Positions 9,646 through 19,763 are shown, numbered from the stretch's first letter. The stretch: DNA of 64,000 bases from Thermotogaceae bacterium (GCA_029981435.1 JARRBB010000005.1:1-64000), one strand, 5' to 3'. A program made the numbers and translations. The notes: generated by a model from the sequence alone, not told the origin.

Positions 9646-10717
9646 CAAAAAATTCAAACAATTCTACTCTGTTTTTATAGCTTTCACAAAAGATTCTCTA
9701 CGTAATAAAATCGAGACTTTTTTCTCCATACTCTTTCCCATACTGTTTTTCGTGTTGTTTGGTTTTATCTTCGGAGGAAATCAGGATTATTCAGGCGAGA
9801 AAATAGGTTTCTTTATCAGTGAAAATGTTCCTGAAAATATCAAAGAGCAGATTTTAAAGAATGATGCCTGGGTAGGTGTGAATTACGATTCTTTCAATTT
9901 ATTGAAAAAATCTGTTGAAAACAGCGATATCCTTTTGGGTGTAAAGTTAACCGATTCTGAAATTGAATTTATTTACTATTCGTCAGGGCCTTCAAGAGAT
10001 TCGAGAATTCAGATGATGAGAACAACGATTGCTGTCTTTTTAAGGAAGGTTTTAAACAATGTTGAGGATGTTATGAGCATAAAAAAGATTCCGGTTAAAA
10101 CAGGAAAAATTGCTTCGAACCAGATGAGCTACTTAACTGCTGGAGTCCTTGCAATATCGCTTTTATCATCAGGGATGTTTTCCATGATTACTTTGTTTGG
10201 CAGTTACAAGCGAAGAGCAATACTTAAGAGAATAATTTCATCACCTGTCAATAGAACAACATTTATAGTAGGAAGTATTTTAACCAAACTTCTGATAAGT
10301 TTCATCTCCGTTCTTGCTGTAATAATTGTAGGATTCCTACTGTTCAATCTCAGGTATTCTTTCAACTGGCCTTTATTTTTATTAGTTATAATCAGTTCCG
10401 CATTTGGGATGATGGCACTCGGCATATTACTTCTTATTTTATTTAAAAAACCTGAAGCCGCTCAAACGGCAGGAAGTATTCTGATGACCTTAATGGTATT
10501 TTTTTCAGGGGTTTACTTTCCAGTTGAATTTCTGCCAAAATCCTTGCGAATCGTTTCATTTTTCCTACCGGTAAAATATGTGGCTCAATCTTTCAGGTAC
10601 ACAGCAGGTATAGAATACATGAATTTTGGTTTATTTATAGCTATAAATCTTCTTTTTCTGATTGCTGGAATTATTTTAATTTCGGTAACGGGCAAGCTAT
10701 TTTTAAAGGAAAATTAA
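9638..10717 (+). CDS. ABC-2 type permease, second paralogous subunit
   Basis: Same topology as the preceding gene; 8-bp overlap. Confidence 0.8.
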   Translation: MSNKKFKQFYSVFIAFTKDSLRNKIETFFSILFPILFFVLFGFIFGGNQDYSGEKIGFFISENVPENIKEQILKNDAWVGVNYDSFNLLKKSVENSDILLGVKLTDSEIEFIYYSSGPSRDSRIQMMRTTIAVFLRKVLNNVEDVMSIKKIPVKTGKIASNQMSYLTAGVLAISLLSSGMFSMITLFGSYKRRAILKRIISSPVNRTTFIVGSILTKLLISFISVLAVIIVGFLLFNLRYSFNWPLFLLVIISSAFGMMALGILLLILFKKPEAAQTAGSILMTLMVFFSGVYFPVEFLPKSLRIVSFFLPVKYVAQSFRYTAGIEYMNFGLFIAINLLFLIAGIILISVTGKLFLKEN

Positions 10718-10787
10718 AACGTTCGTGATAGAATAAGACTGGATTTGTTGGATAAAACAACGAATACTTGAAGGGAGGAATTCTGAA

Positions 10788-11378
10788 TTGAAACTTAAAA
10801 ATCCCGGAATCCCCACAGGAGTATCTAATCGACATGTTCATCTTAGTCAGGAAGATTTAGAAATTCTGTTTGGTATGGGCTATGAACTTACGCCTATAAA
10901 AGATTTAGGACAGCCCGGTCAGTACGCATGCCAAGAAACTGTGATAATCGTAGGTCCAAAAGGTGCTATTGAAAAAGTAAGGGTTCTTGGACCTGTAAGA
11001 AAAGAAACGCAGATTGAAATCTCAAGAACGGATGCCTTCAAACTTGGCTTAAATCCACCGGTTAGAGACTCTGGCTTGCTTGATGGAACGCCTGGAATAA
11101 CCTTAGTTGGACCTAAAGGTGCTGTTGTGAAGGAAAAGGGTGTTATCTTAGCCAAAAGGCATATTCATATGACACCTGAAGATGCTCAAAAATATGGTGT
11201 TAAAGACAAAGATCTAGTGGCTGTTTACTGTAAAGGTAACGACAGAGAACTTATCTTCAAAGATGTTCTGGTGAGAGTGAGTCCAAAATATGCTCTTGAA
11301 TTTCACGTTGATACAGATGAAGGAAATGCTGCAATGTTAAACAACGGTGACCTTGTATGGATAGTTGAAGAATTCTAA
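10788..11378 (+). CDS. pduL: Phosphate propanoyltransferase / phosphotransacylase, PduL family
   Basis: GVSNRHVHLSQEDLEILFG and AKRHIHMTPEDA, the paired His motifs of PduL; TTG start. Confidence 0.88.
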   Translation: MKLKNPGIPTGVSNRHVHLSQEDLEILFGMGYELTPIKDLGQPGQYACQETVIIVGPKGAIEKVRVLGPVRKETQIEISRTDAFKLGLNPPVRDSGLLDGTPGITLVGPKGAVVKEKGVILAKRHIHMTPEDAQKYGVKDKDLVAVYCKGNDRELIFKDVLVRVSPKYALEFHVDTDEGNAAMLNNGDLVWIVEEF

Positions 11379-11394
11379 CAAGAATAAGAAATTG

Positions 11395-11427
11395 AAAAAG
11401 CAGGGATTTAAGATCCCTGCTTTTTTA
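11395..11427. terminator. Bidirectional rho-independent terminator between convergent genes
   Basis: aaaaagcaggga-tttaaga-tccctgctttttt. Confidence 0.9.
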
Positions 11428-11955
11428 TTTGCCTTTTTTGAAATCGACAAGCTCCATAGATACGTCACCCTGGGGAAGTTCGACTTTCAAGAGCATTTTC
11501 AGATTTTTACTGATAATCCAGGTTATCTGTGGCTCATCGTTGATTATAAGCGTAAACTTCTCCCCCTGATACTTGCCGACCTTCTCTGTTCCTTCGTACT
11601 TTACGACTATTCCGTACATTTCAAGGGTTTCAGGATTTTGTAGATTCACAAGATTTAGAAATTCTTCATACGCCGGATTGAAGAAATATAAAATATAACT
11701 CGCGTAAGTTGATCCTGCAATGTCATCAAGTGTCAATTCCTCAGTACCACCCGGTATAGAAAACCTCGTCGATGTGGTTACTTCGTATTCGCTTCCTTTC
11801 TTAATCAGAGATATCCTGTAATAAAAGATTTGATTTTCATAATTTACTTTGTATTCTATGTATTCAAAAGTTCTTATATCGAACAAAGCATTAGAATAAA
11901 GATAGCCAATTGATATTAATAGAAAAACAATAAGAAGAAAAATTTTCTTCGTCAT
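11425..11955 (-). CDS. Secreted hypothetical protein
   Basis: N-terminal signal peptide (MTKKIFLLIVFLLISIGYLYS); partner of the next gene on the same strand. Confidence 0.65.
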   Translation of the reverse strand: MTKKIFLLIVFLLISIGYLYSNALFDIRTFEYIEYKVNYENQIFYYRISLIKKGSEYEVTTSTRFSIPGGTEELTLDDIAGSTYASYILYFFNPAYEEFLNLVNLQNPETLEMYGIVVKYEGTEKVGKYQGEKFTLIINDEPQITWIISKNLKMLLKVELPQGDVSMELVDFKKGK

Positions 11956-11978
11956 CCCCCTCCCCCCTTTCCTTAAAA

Positions 11979-14900
11979 TTAATCATTTAGCTCTATGACA
12001 GCCGTTTTATCAGTCAAAAGGTCAAATACAAATTCCCGCATTATATTTTCACGAGTTATTCGATAATCTCTATCTGTTTCTATAGGGTAATAAGGAATTC
12101 TAATTATTCTATTGAAACGAATCAAATTCTTCTGGATTAAAAGTTTCACTTTACTGCTTGATGGTACATCTTCAAGGGTGATTTGATACCTTGAGCTGTA
12201 TGACATTTTCAATTGGTCTTCAATTGCCGCGAGTAGTTCTTTCTGTCTCCAATCGAGAACACTGGTTTTACTTTCCTTGATTTTCTCAAAATCTCTGTTT
12301 ACGTGTGTTAGAGAATTTCTGAATATATTTGTTTCTCCATATATAACGAAAGAAATAGGAATGTTTCTTTCAGTCAAAATCTGTAAGAGTTTATCAACAG
12401 AGTTCACACTTCCATTTGTTTTATCTTGCCAATCTGAATCAAGACCATCTGTAATCACAACTATTCCATAGGGTATGTTTTTCACTACCTGTGAGTTCAA
12501 AAGCGTAAGTATAGTATCGTATAAAGGTGTATAGCCCCATACTTCTCTTCTTTGGAGCTTCCAGTTTTTATCAACTTTTCTGATCCAGTTAGAGTTGAAA
12601 ACAAATATCTCGGTATTTTTGAAATTAGACTTGATATTTTCTATTAGTTCCTCAAGTTCTTCTAAACTTTCTCCAGCTTGATCAGCAATACTGTCTGATA
12701 GATCAATTAATAGAAGTAGCTTCAATTCTTCAGGAAGGTTAACCTGGGGCTGGTAAATTTCTTCAATTTTAAACCTCAGCATTTTACCATCTCGATCCAA
12801 GATTTTTATATCCGAGTCAGATAATGGTAATGAAATTCTATTTTCATCTACAATTTTCAAATTTATCTTATCAGGCGCATCGAATATAACTTCACTTCTC
12901 TTCTTTAAGATACCTGATGGTTTTCTGTAGAAAGGAGAAACCCTGAAATCGAATATTTTTTCGGCTCCCTTGCAGGCTTTCAAAACCACCGGATAAGATC
13001 CATCAATTACATAGATATCTGTTTTATTGTTTTCGAAGCTATCATAGAAAAACCTTACAGGTGAATCCAATAATTCACCTGTCCTGTTGGAAATGTATCT
13101 GATTTTTGGAGAGGGTTTTATCATTTCAACCTGAATTTCTGTAGCTCTCTGATTGTTCTTAAATGTGCTATCCACAACTGTCAATATAGAATTTATTGTT
13201 GATATTCCTTTCACGTTCGAATTGAAGGTGCTATCTTTCAAAAATAAATTCGAATTAACCATTCTTATGCCTTCTATATTTTTATCTGAATGTATCCCAG
13301 TTAAAGTAGCTGTAGAATCAAGGAAATAAAGTCCTGTTTTTCCATCATTAAAAGCAATACTATCTATCTTTATTATGGAAGATTCAGCTTCAACAGCAAA
13401 ATCATATTTTGAGAATGTGGAATTCCGAATCTCTATTTCCGATCCCATTGCTCTCACAGGATTTTTGGTCGAGATGAAATTTGAATCTTCTACAATCAAC
13501 TTACCTTTTTGGATTTCAATCACTTTGTTCAGATTATCAAACTTCGAAGATATTATACTGACACTTGCATCTGTTGCCTGAACAAAAGAATCAAGATCCG
13601 AAAGCTCAAGTCCTCTTATTTCTACATAACTCCCCTCATATGCTTTTATTCCAAGCCATTTATTGTCAGTTATTTTAAGATTGTTAACCAACAATTTTCC
13701 ATGAACCTGAATGGCTGAAATTTCGGAAAATACCAATTCAACATCTTTACCTAATATAAGTTCTCCGTTTTTCAAAATTTGAATATCTTTCGAAATTAAA
13801 TAAGGTCCTCCTTCTTTTGAAACAATAATCCGTTCATCTATCGTATCAGGAAGTTCATTTCGAGCAGGTAACACATCAAATCTTTTAGCATCAGATATTA
13901 AACTCTGATTGTGCTGACTGAAAGCTCTAACAGTAAATATATATTCACCAGGTTGTGGTAAAGCTATCAGTTCTTCCTTTTTTGGACTCTGAATGACTAT
14001 AGAAAATTCAGAGGAATTGACATTGTATTCGATATAATCTCCGACAGCTTCTACTTTCACAAGGACTTCATTGACACCTGTTTGCCTTATTTCAAGTATC
14101 TTTGGTTTTGATAACGGTGTTTTGAATTTCAGTATTTCTCTACGGAAACTTTTTCCAATATCATTAACCACTTCAGCACTGACAACATAATCTTTATCGA
14201 ATTCAAGATCCTTCAATTCTAAATTCAGTTCGTTAGAACTACCTGAATACACTTCTTTATCGTTCAAATACAGATAAATTCTTCCATTGAATTTGGAAAA
14301 CTTTAATTTCAAATTCACATCGTTTCCTTCGTTTAAATAATTCAATTCTTTCTCTAAAGTATCTGGTATCTTCGGAATATCGACTTTTAAAATTTTCTGT
14401 GACATGTTATCGTAATAATCCTTTGCAATAACTTTCACTTGGATTGAATCGGGAATATTTTCTGATTTTTCAAAATCGTAGACCACCAGATTCGTTCCTT
14501 CATAAGTTATAGATGCCGGTTCGCTGAGTGAGACTATGTATCTTTCAACATCCTCTGATATCGAAGGAAGCCAGGAAATTTCAAGCTTACCTTCCTCATA
14601 CTTTGCTTTAACTCCCATTGGTGGAATCGGTGGTGTAGCATCTACAAAAACGGTATAACTGCTTTCGAAGGTTTGGTTGAATTTATCGACAGTCTTTATA
14701 AATATTATGTGTTCACCATCCGTTAAATCGTGAATTTCATTCGATTTTATCCATTCATTTTCATCGACTTTAACAAAGATTTCAACATCTTTCAATTTTG
14801 AAGGAATTTCTAAGTCCAGGTCCTTTTTGTTATATCTTTGAGGCAATTGAAGATCCAACACCGGTGCAGCAGGTTTGTAAAGTGTGAGAATCTTTCCAAT

Positions 14901-15914
14901 GACACTTTCAAAAAACACAGGAACGATACTGTAAGAAGCCTCAGAAGTTTCCCAAGGTATTTCTATGAAATTATTCACAGTTTCATAGGTGTGATTCATA
15001 GAATCTTTTACAATGTATTTGATAGATTTATAATACTTGTTTTCAGGTATCTTCCAGGAAATTTTGAGTTTCTTCGAAGCGACGTTCACATTCATGGTCG
15101 CATCTTCAATCTCAGGTAAATCTGGAAGCTCTATCAAAATTTCGTTTTCACCCGATACTACAGTTGAAGTGTATGTGAGAACAGGATCACCATCTATAAG
15201 AATCTTGAAATCATAAACTCCTGGAATAATGTCTTTAGCTTCAAATTTGTAATCCTCAGTCAAGGTTGCTTCAGTACTGTCAAATTCTACTTTCATTCTT
15301 TCAGCTTCTATATCAAACGGCAAAATGATTCTTCCATAAAGATGGGCTGGTTCTCTGAATGGTCCTATTTCAACCTTATAAGATGCACCATAGATTTTGT
15401 TAAAAAACACGGGCTTTATTTCGTAAAGATGCGATTCAAAAGGTCCAAACTCTTCTGTGTATTTTAATTCCGATGTGCTTCCAACTTTTTTTCCATCTTT
15501 GAACACTTCATAGACATCAGCTTTTATGTCTCCAGATACTTTCCAGGTTATTGTAAGTACTTTTCTGTTCTCATCATAAGAATAATCAACTTTGCTAATT
15601 TCCGGAGGATTAGGGAGCTCGAAAGAAAGTTGTTTGTTTTCATCAGAAACACTTAACTCTTTCTCCAGTATTTTAGTTTGATAGAAATAAATCTCAAAAT
15701 TGTGAGAACCTTTTTTTATACGTGGTATAAGGACCTTCCAGTCATTAACAGGGTACTCTTTATCATCTATTTTTATTAAAAGGTTCTCCTGATCAAAAAT
15801 TCCGGAGGTTTTAATATTCAAAGTAAGCTCGGTATAATTTAAAAATTGAAATATAAGAACTAAGATTATTACAACCCCAACTATTGAGGCTATTAAAAGC
15901 CAGTATTTTCTCAT
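11979..15914 (-). CDS. Large membrane-anchored surface protein with FN3-like repeats, parallel beta-helix region and C-terminal VWA domain
   Basis: N-terminal TM anchor; repeated ..LEISWLPSISEDVERYIV.. type strands; repetitive beta-helix segment (VEIRGLELSDLDSF..IEIRNSTFSKYDF..LFLKDSTFNSN); MIDAS motif LLLIDLSDS with VVITDGLDSDW. Confidence 0.75.
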   Translation of the reverse strand: MRKYWLLIASIVGVVIILVLIFQFLNYTELTLNIKTSGIFDQENLLIKIDDKEYPVNDWKVLIPRIKKGSHNFEIYFYQTKILEKELSVSDENKQLSFELPNPPEISKVDYSYDENRKVLTITWKVSGDIKADVYEVFKDGKKVGSTSELKYTEEFGPFESHLYEIKPVFFNKIYGASYKVEIGPFREPAHLYGRIILPFDIEAERMKVEFDSTEATLTEDYKFEAKDIIPGVYDFKILIDGDPVLTYTSTVVSGENEILIELPDLPEIEDATMNVNVASKKLKISWKIPENKYYKSIKYIVKDSMNHTYETVNNFIEIPWETSEASYSIVPVFFESVIGKILTLYKPAAPVLDLQLPQRYNKKDLDLEIPSKLKDVEIFVKVDENEWIKSNEIHDLTDGEHIIFIKTVDKFNQTFESSYTVFVDATPPIPPMGVKAKYEEGKLEISWLPSISEDVERYIVSLSEPASITYEGTNLVVYDFEKSENIPDSIQVKVIAKDYYDNMSQKILKVDIPKIPDTLEKELNYLNEGNDVNLKLKFSKFNGRIYLYLNDKEVYSGSSNELNLELKDLEFDKDYVVSAEVVNDIGKSFRREILKFKTPLSKPKILEIRQTGVNEVLVKVEAVGDYIEYNVNSSEFSIVIQSPKKEELIALPQPGEYIFTVRAFSQHNQSLISDAKRFDVLPARNELPDTIDERIIVSKEGGPYLISKDIQILKNGELILGKDVELVFSEISAIQVHGKLLVNNLKITDNKWLGIKAYEGSYVEIRGLELSDLDSFVQATDASVSIISSKFDNLNKVIEIQKGKLIVEDSNFISTKNPVRAMGSEIEIRNSTFSKYDFAVEAESSIIKIDSIAFNDGKTGLYFLDSTATLTGIHSDKNIEGIRMVNSNLFLKDSTFNSNVKGISTINSILTVVDSTFKNNQRATEIQVEMIKPSPKIRYISNRTGELLDSPVRFFYDSFENNKTDIYVIDGSYPVVLKACKGAEKIFDFRVSPFYRKPSGILKKRSEVIFDAPDKINLKIVDENRISLPLSDSDIKILDRDGKMLRFKIEEIYQPQVNLPEELKLLLLIDLSDSIADQAGESLEELEELIENIKSNFKNTEIFVFNSNWIRKVDKNWKLQRREVWGYTPLYDTILTLLNSQVVKNIPYGIVVITDGLDSDWQDKTNGSVNSVDKLLQILTERNIPISFVIYGETNIFRNSLTHVNRDFEKIKESKTSVLDWRQKELLAAIEDQLKMSYSSRYQITLEDVPSSSKVKLLIQKNLIRFNRIIRIPYYPIETDRDYRITRENIMREFVFDLLTDKTAVIELND

Positions 15915-15969
15915 AATTTCCCCCCACTCTCTGAAACTTTTATACTAAGATTATAGCATTTTTGAATCT

Positions 15970-15999
15970 TTGAGTTTGTGAACGTTGTTGTGTTAAAAT
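15970..15999 (+). promoter_or_regulatory. Candidate sigma-A promoter of the beta-glucosidase gene
   Basis: ttgagt - 18 nt - taaaat with TGn extension. Confidence 0.4.
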
Positions 16000-16044
16000 T
16001 AAGTGTAATCTAACATGACTTTATTCAATAAAGGAGGAATTGAA

Positions 16045-17376
16045 ATGGTCGGAAAATTTCCTGATGGTTTCATTTGGGGCGTTGCGACTGCTTCCTATCA
16101 AATTGAAGGCTCTCCATTGGCAGATGGAGCAGGAATGTCTATCTGGCATACATTTTCGCATACACCTGGAAACATCAAAAATGGTGATACAGGAGATATT
16201 GCCTGTGATCATTACAAAAGATACAAAGAAGATGTAGAACTGATGAAAGAGCTCGGAGTAAAAGGTTATAGATTTTCCATAAGTTGGCCGAGAATATTTC
16301 CAAAAGGTTCTGGCGAGATAAATCAGAAAGGATTGGATTTTTACAACAGATTAATAGACGAGTTACTGAGTAAGGATATTATACCTTTTATCACCATATA
16401 TCATTGGGATTTGCCTTTTGAATTACAGCTCAAAGGTGGATGGGCTAACAGGGATATAGCAGACAGATTTGCTGAATACTCTAAAGTACTTTTTGAAAAT
16501 TTTGGTGATAGAGTAAAACATTGGATAACCCTCAACGAACCCTGGGTTGTAGCTTTTGTTGGGCACCTCTTTGGAATCCACGCTCCTGGAATGAAAGACA
16601 TATTTGTCACTTTTCATGTTGTACACAACCTTCTAAGAGCACATGCTAAAGCTGTCGAAGTTTTCAGGAATACTGTAACCGATGGTAAGATCGGTATAAC
16701 ACTTAACAACACTGCTGTTACGCCTGCAAGTGATAGTCCCGAAGATAAACTTGCCGCTGAAACGATGCATCAGATGAACAACTATCCGCTGTTTCTGAAT
16801 CCGATTTTCAAAGGCAATTATCCCGATAGAGTCCTTGAAAATGCCAGACAATTTTTACCAGAGAATTTTGAAGAAGATCTTCCGGAGATTCAAAAATCCA
16901 TAGATTTTGTTGGTATAAACTATTATTCTGGTTCCTTGGTTAAATACGATCCAGAATCACCAATGATGAAAATCAAAGTTGTTCCAAGAGATCTTCCAAA
17001 AACCGAGATGGGTTGGGAAATCGAACCAGAGGGATTTTACAGAATATTGAAAGGTGTACATGACGAATATTCTCCAAAAGAGATCTATGTAACCGAAAAT
17101 GGAGCAGCCTTTGATGATACTGTCGAAGATGGTAAAGTTCACGATGAAAACAGAATAGATTACCTCAGAAAACATTTTGAACAGGCACTTAGGGCTATTG
17201 AAGACGGTGTCAGGTTGAAAGGATATTTTGTCTGGTCTTTACTCGATAATTTTGAATGGGCCGAAGGATACTCAAAAAGATTTGGCTTGGTTTACGTTGA
17301 TTATCCTACTCAAGGACGTATACTCAAAGATAGTGCAAAGTGGTACAAAGATGTAATCAAAAACAACGGTTTCTAA
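16045..17376 (+). CDS. bglA: GH1 beta-glucosidase
   Basis: FPDGFIWGVATASYQIEG, TLNEPWV acid/base, YVTENGAAF nucleophile, GYFVWSLLDNFEWAEGY. Confidence 0.93.
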   Translation: MVGKFPDGFIWGVATASYQIEGSPLADGAGMSIWHTFSHTPGNIKNGDTGDIACDHYKRYKEDVELMKELGVKGYRFSISWPRIFPKGSGEINQKGLDFYNRLIDELLSKDIIPFITIYHWDLPFELQLKGGWANRDIADRFAEYSKVLFENFGDRVKHWITLNEPWVVAFVGHLFGIHAPGMKDIFVTFHVVHNLLRAHAKAVEVFRNTVTDGKIGITLNNTAVTPASDSPEDKLAAETMHQMNNYPLFLNPIFKGNYPDRVLENARQFLPENFEEDLPEIQKSIDFVGINYYSGSLVKYDPESPMMKIKVVPRDLPKTEMGWEIEPEGFYRILKGVHDEYSPKEIYVTENGAAFDDTVEDGKVHDENRIDYLRKHFEQALRAIEDGVRLKGYFVWSLLDNFEWAEGYSKRFGLVYVDYPTQGRILKDSAKWYKDVIKNNGF

Positions 17377-17377
17377 A

Positions 17378-17406
17378 TTCTATGATATGAGTACTCATGA
17401 TAAAAT
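17378..17406 (+). promoter_or_regulatory. Promoter with a perfect 12-bp palindrome in the -35/-10 spacer, candidate operator
   Basis: ttctat-17 nt-taaaat (TGn extension); palindrome atgagtactcat at 17387-17398. Confidence 0.5.
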
Positions 17407-17439
17407 AAGGCTATGCATCTGGGAATGAGGTGATACTTA

Positions 17440-17694
17440 ATGGATAAAGATTCCATAATCTTGCGTTTGAAAAAGGTAGAAGGACAGGTAAGAGGTATAA
17501 GGAATATGGTAGAAAGCGAAAGAGATTGCAAGGATATTTTAATACAGGTTACAGCGGCAAAGTCAGCCCTGAACAAAATAGCCGAGGAAATAATGAGAGA
17601 TTACACAGTGAAATGTCTTGGAGAAATTCAGGATGCTGATAAGGTTAAAGTTGATGATCTTGTGAAAACTATAGTTAGATTCATAAAAGGTTGA
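17440..17694 (+). CDS. CsoR/CstR/RcnR family transcriptional repressor
   Basis: LRKVEGQVRGI-type N-terminus (LKKVEGQVRGIRNMVE), RDCKDILIQ, ..DYTVKCL. Confidence 0.85.
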   Translation: MDKDSIILRLKKVEGQVRGIRNMVESERDCKDILIQVTAAKSALNKIAEEIMRDYTVKCLGEIQDADKVKVDDLVKTIVRFIKG

Positions 17695-17706
17695 AAGGGG
17701 AAGAGA

Positions 17707-18495
17707 ATGCCTTTAAATTACGGTGATGATGTTGTAATAATGTTTGATGATGGTTCAACTTATCTCATCAAATTAAATGAAAACTCTCAATTCGGTACTC
17801 ATAAGGGAAACATAAAACATTCAGAATTGGTGAATAGAAATTTTGGTGATGTTTTTGAACTGAACGGAACGTATGTATACATACTTGAGCCAACAATCGT
17901 AGATTACATATTCAAAATGAAAAGAAGAACACAGATAGTTTATCCAAAAGATAGTGGTTTTGTACTGTTGATGCTTGACATAAAAGAGGGCGATAGAGTT
18001 ATAGATGCGGGTGTTGGCAGTGGTGCAATGTGTGGACTTTTAGCAAGGTATGTTGGAAATACGGGTAGAGTATTTGCTTACGAAAGAAGAGAAGATTTTA
18101 TAGAACTTGCAAAAAAAAATCTTGAAAGATGGGGATTGCTCAACAGAGTAGAATTTAAAAACAGAGATATTTCAGAAGGATTTGACGAGGAAAACGTTGA
18201 TGCATTCTTTCTTGATGTTCCAGATCCGATACCACATATAGGAAACGTCTGGAAAGTTCTGAAAGGATCTGGCAGACTGGCAGTGCTGTGTCCAACGACG
18301 AATCAGGTTCAAGATGTTATCAAAAAAATGCAACAAACAGGTTTTGCTCGAATAGAAGTTTGGGAAAACCTTTTCAGACAGTACAAACCTAATCCAAAAA
18401 GGCTGAGGCCATTTGATAGGATGGTTGCACATACCGCTTATCTGGTTTTTGGCATCAAAATCAATCAGGAAGAAAAGGGAGTTGATAGCAAATGA
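17707..18495 (+). CDS. trmI: tRNA (adenine-58-N1)-methyltransferase
   Basis: QIVYPKDSGFVLLMLDIKEGDRVIDAGVGSGAM class I SAM fold, FFLDVPDP motif. Confidence 0.85.
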   Translation: MPLNYGDDVVIMFDDGSTYLIKLNENSQFGTHKGNIKHSELVNRNFGDVFELNGTYVYILEPTIVDYIFKMKRRTQIVYPKDSGFVLLMLDIKEGDRVIDAGVGSGAMCGLLARYVGNTGRVFAYERREDFIELAKKNLERWGLLNRVEFKNRDISEGFDEENVDAFFLDVPDPIPHIGNVWKVLKGSGRLAVLCPTTNQVQDVIKKMQQTGFARIEVWENLFRQYKPNPKRLRPFDRMVAHTAYLVFGIKINQEEKGVDSK

Positions 18496-19763
18496 AGAGA
18501 TTCTTGAAAGCATTCGTGGTTTTGCTCATTGTTTTCAGCATCATACTTGGTGCTTGGTCAAGTTCTGCAAAGCTGAAAATGGATGAACTTTACAAAAAAT
18601 TCCAGCCTTTTTTTGAAACGCTGTTTTATATAAACAACGAATTCTACGAAAACGAAAAAGTTGATTACGACAAATTGCTCGATGAATCAATAAGAGGATT
18701 ACTCTCAGGATTGGATGATCCCTACAGTAATTATTTCAATCCTCAAGAAAAGATAGAGACAGAGATAGATACGAAGTCAAAGTACGGTGGATTGGGAATG
18801 GAAGTTACTTACGACGCTAAGTATAAGGCTATACGAGTGGTTACTCCCATGGACAATACACCAGCTGAAAAAGCAGGATTGAAACCGGGTGATCTGATAA
18901 TAACTATAGATGGCTCTCCCGTTAACAAAATGAGTTATCTGGAAGCAGTGAATCACTTGAGAGGCGAACCTGGCACAAAAGTTAAGATTGAGATTTATCG
19001 TGAAGATGAACAAAAAACGTTTGAAATTGTAGTTGAAAGAGCTTTGATAAACATAAAAACTGTTAAATACGAAGTTATAGACACACCTGTTGGAAAAGTG
19101 GGATATCTGAGATTGGTAAGATTCAGTGAACCATCTTCACAAGAGATGGACAACGCCCTTAATGAACTCCTTAAGCGGAACATTGTTGGGCTTCTTTTTG
19201 ATCTAAGAAATAACCCTGGCGGACTTTTGAGTGCGGCAATAGAGGTTGCAAGCAAATTTATAGATGAAGGGCCAATAGTAAAGGTTACCGGGACAAATAA
19301 TTTTTCGAAAACCTACAATTCTCTTGGTAACGATTATCCAAATTTACCAATGGTTGTACTTGTCAACAAAGGGAGTGCTTCAGCAAGCGAAATAGTCACA
19401 GGAGCTTTAAAAGATCACAGAATAGCCACAGTCGTGGGTGAAACAACCTTCGGTAAAGCTGCCGTTCAGACGGTTTTGCCATTATCCAACGGTGCAGAAA
19501 TTTGGTTAACCACTGCTCATTATTTCACCCCTTCTGGACTTGATATTCATAGAAAAGGTATAGAACCTGATGTTGTTGTAAAAGCTGTTCAGGAAAATGA
19601 CAGTAAAAGCGCAACTGATACAACGGCAGTTTCAACTGATATAGAAGGAAAATATTTAACAACCACCAAGGCCGTTATAGATCTTGAAAAAGATGCTCAA
19701 TTGAGAAAAGCTCTCGAAATAATAATAAACAAAATCACTGAAGGGTTGATACAGGCAGGCTGA
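18492..19763 (+). CDS. ctpA: S41 family C-terminal processing peptidase
   Basis: PDZ domain, LLFDLRNNPGGLL, NKGSASASEIVTGALKDH, GETTFGKAAVQT. Confidence 0.9.
   Translation: MKRFLKAFVVLLIVFSIILGAWSSSAKLKMDELYKKFQPFFETLFYINNEFYENEKVDYDKLLDESIRGLLSGLDDPYSNYFNPQEKIETEIDTKSKYGGLGMEVTYDAKYKAIRVVTPMDNTPAEKAGLKPGDLIITIDGSPVNKMSYLEAVNHLRGEPGTKVKIEIYREDEQKTFEIVVERALINIKTVKYEVIDTPVGKVGYLRLVRFSEPSSQEMDNALNELLKRNIVGLLFDLRNNPGGLLSAAIEVASKFIDEGPIVKVTGTNNFSKTYNSLGNDYPNLPMVVLVNKGSASASEIVTGALKDHRIATVVGETTFGKAAVQTVLPLSNGAEIWLTTAHYFTPSGLDIHRKGIEPDVVVKAVQENDSKSATDTTAVSTDIEGKYLTTTKAVIDLEKDAQLRKALEIIINKITEGLIQAG

Noticed and set aside
11365-11643. Plus-strand ORF of 92 aa at the terminator
   Set aside because: Overlaps the terminator and lies antisense to the signal-peptide protein at 11425-11955; no family resemblance.
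16040-16237. 65-aa ORF overlapping the start of the beta-glucosidase
   Set aside because: Alternative frame inside a confidently identified GH1 gene.
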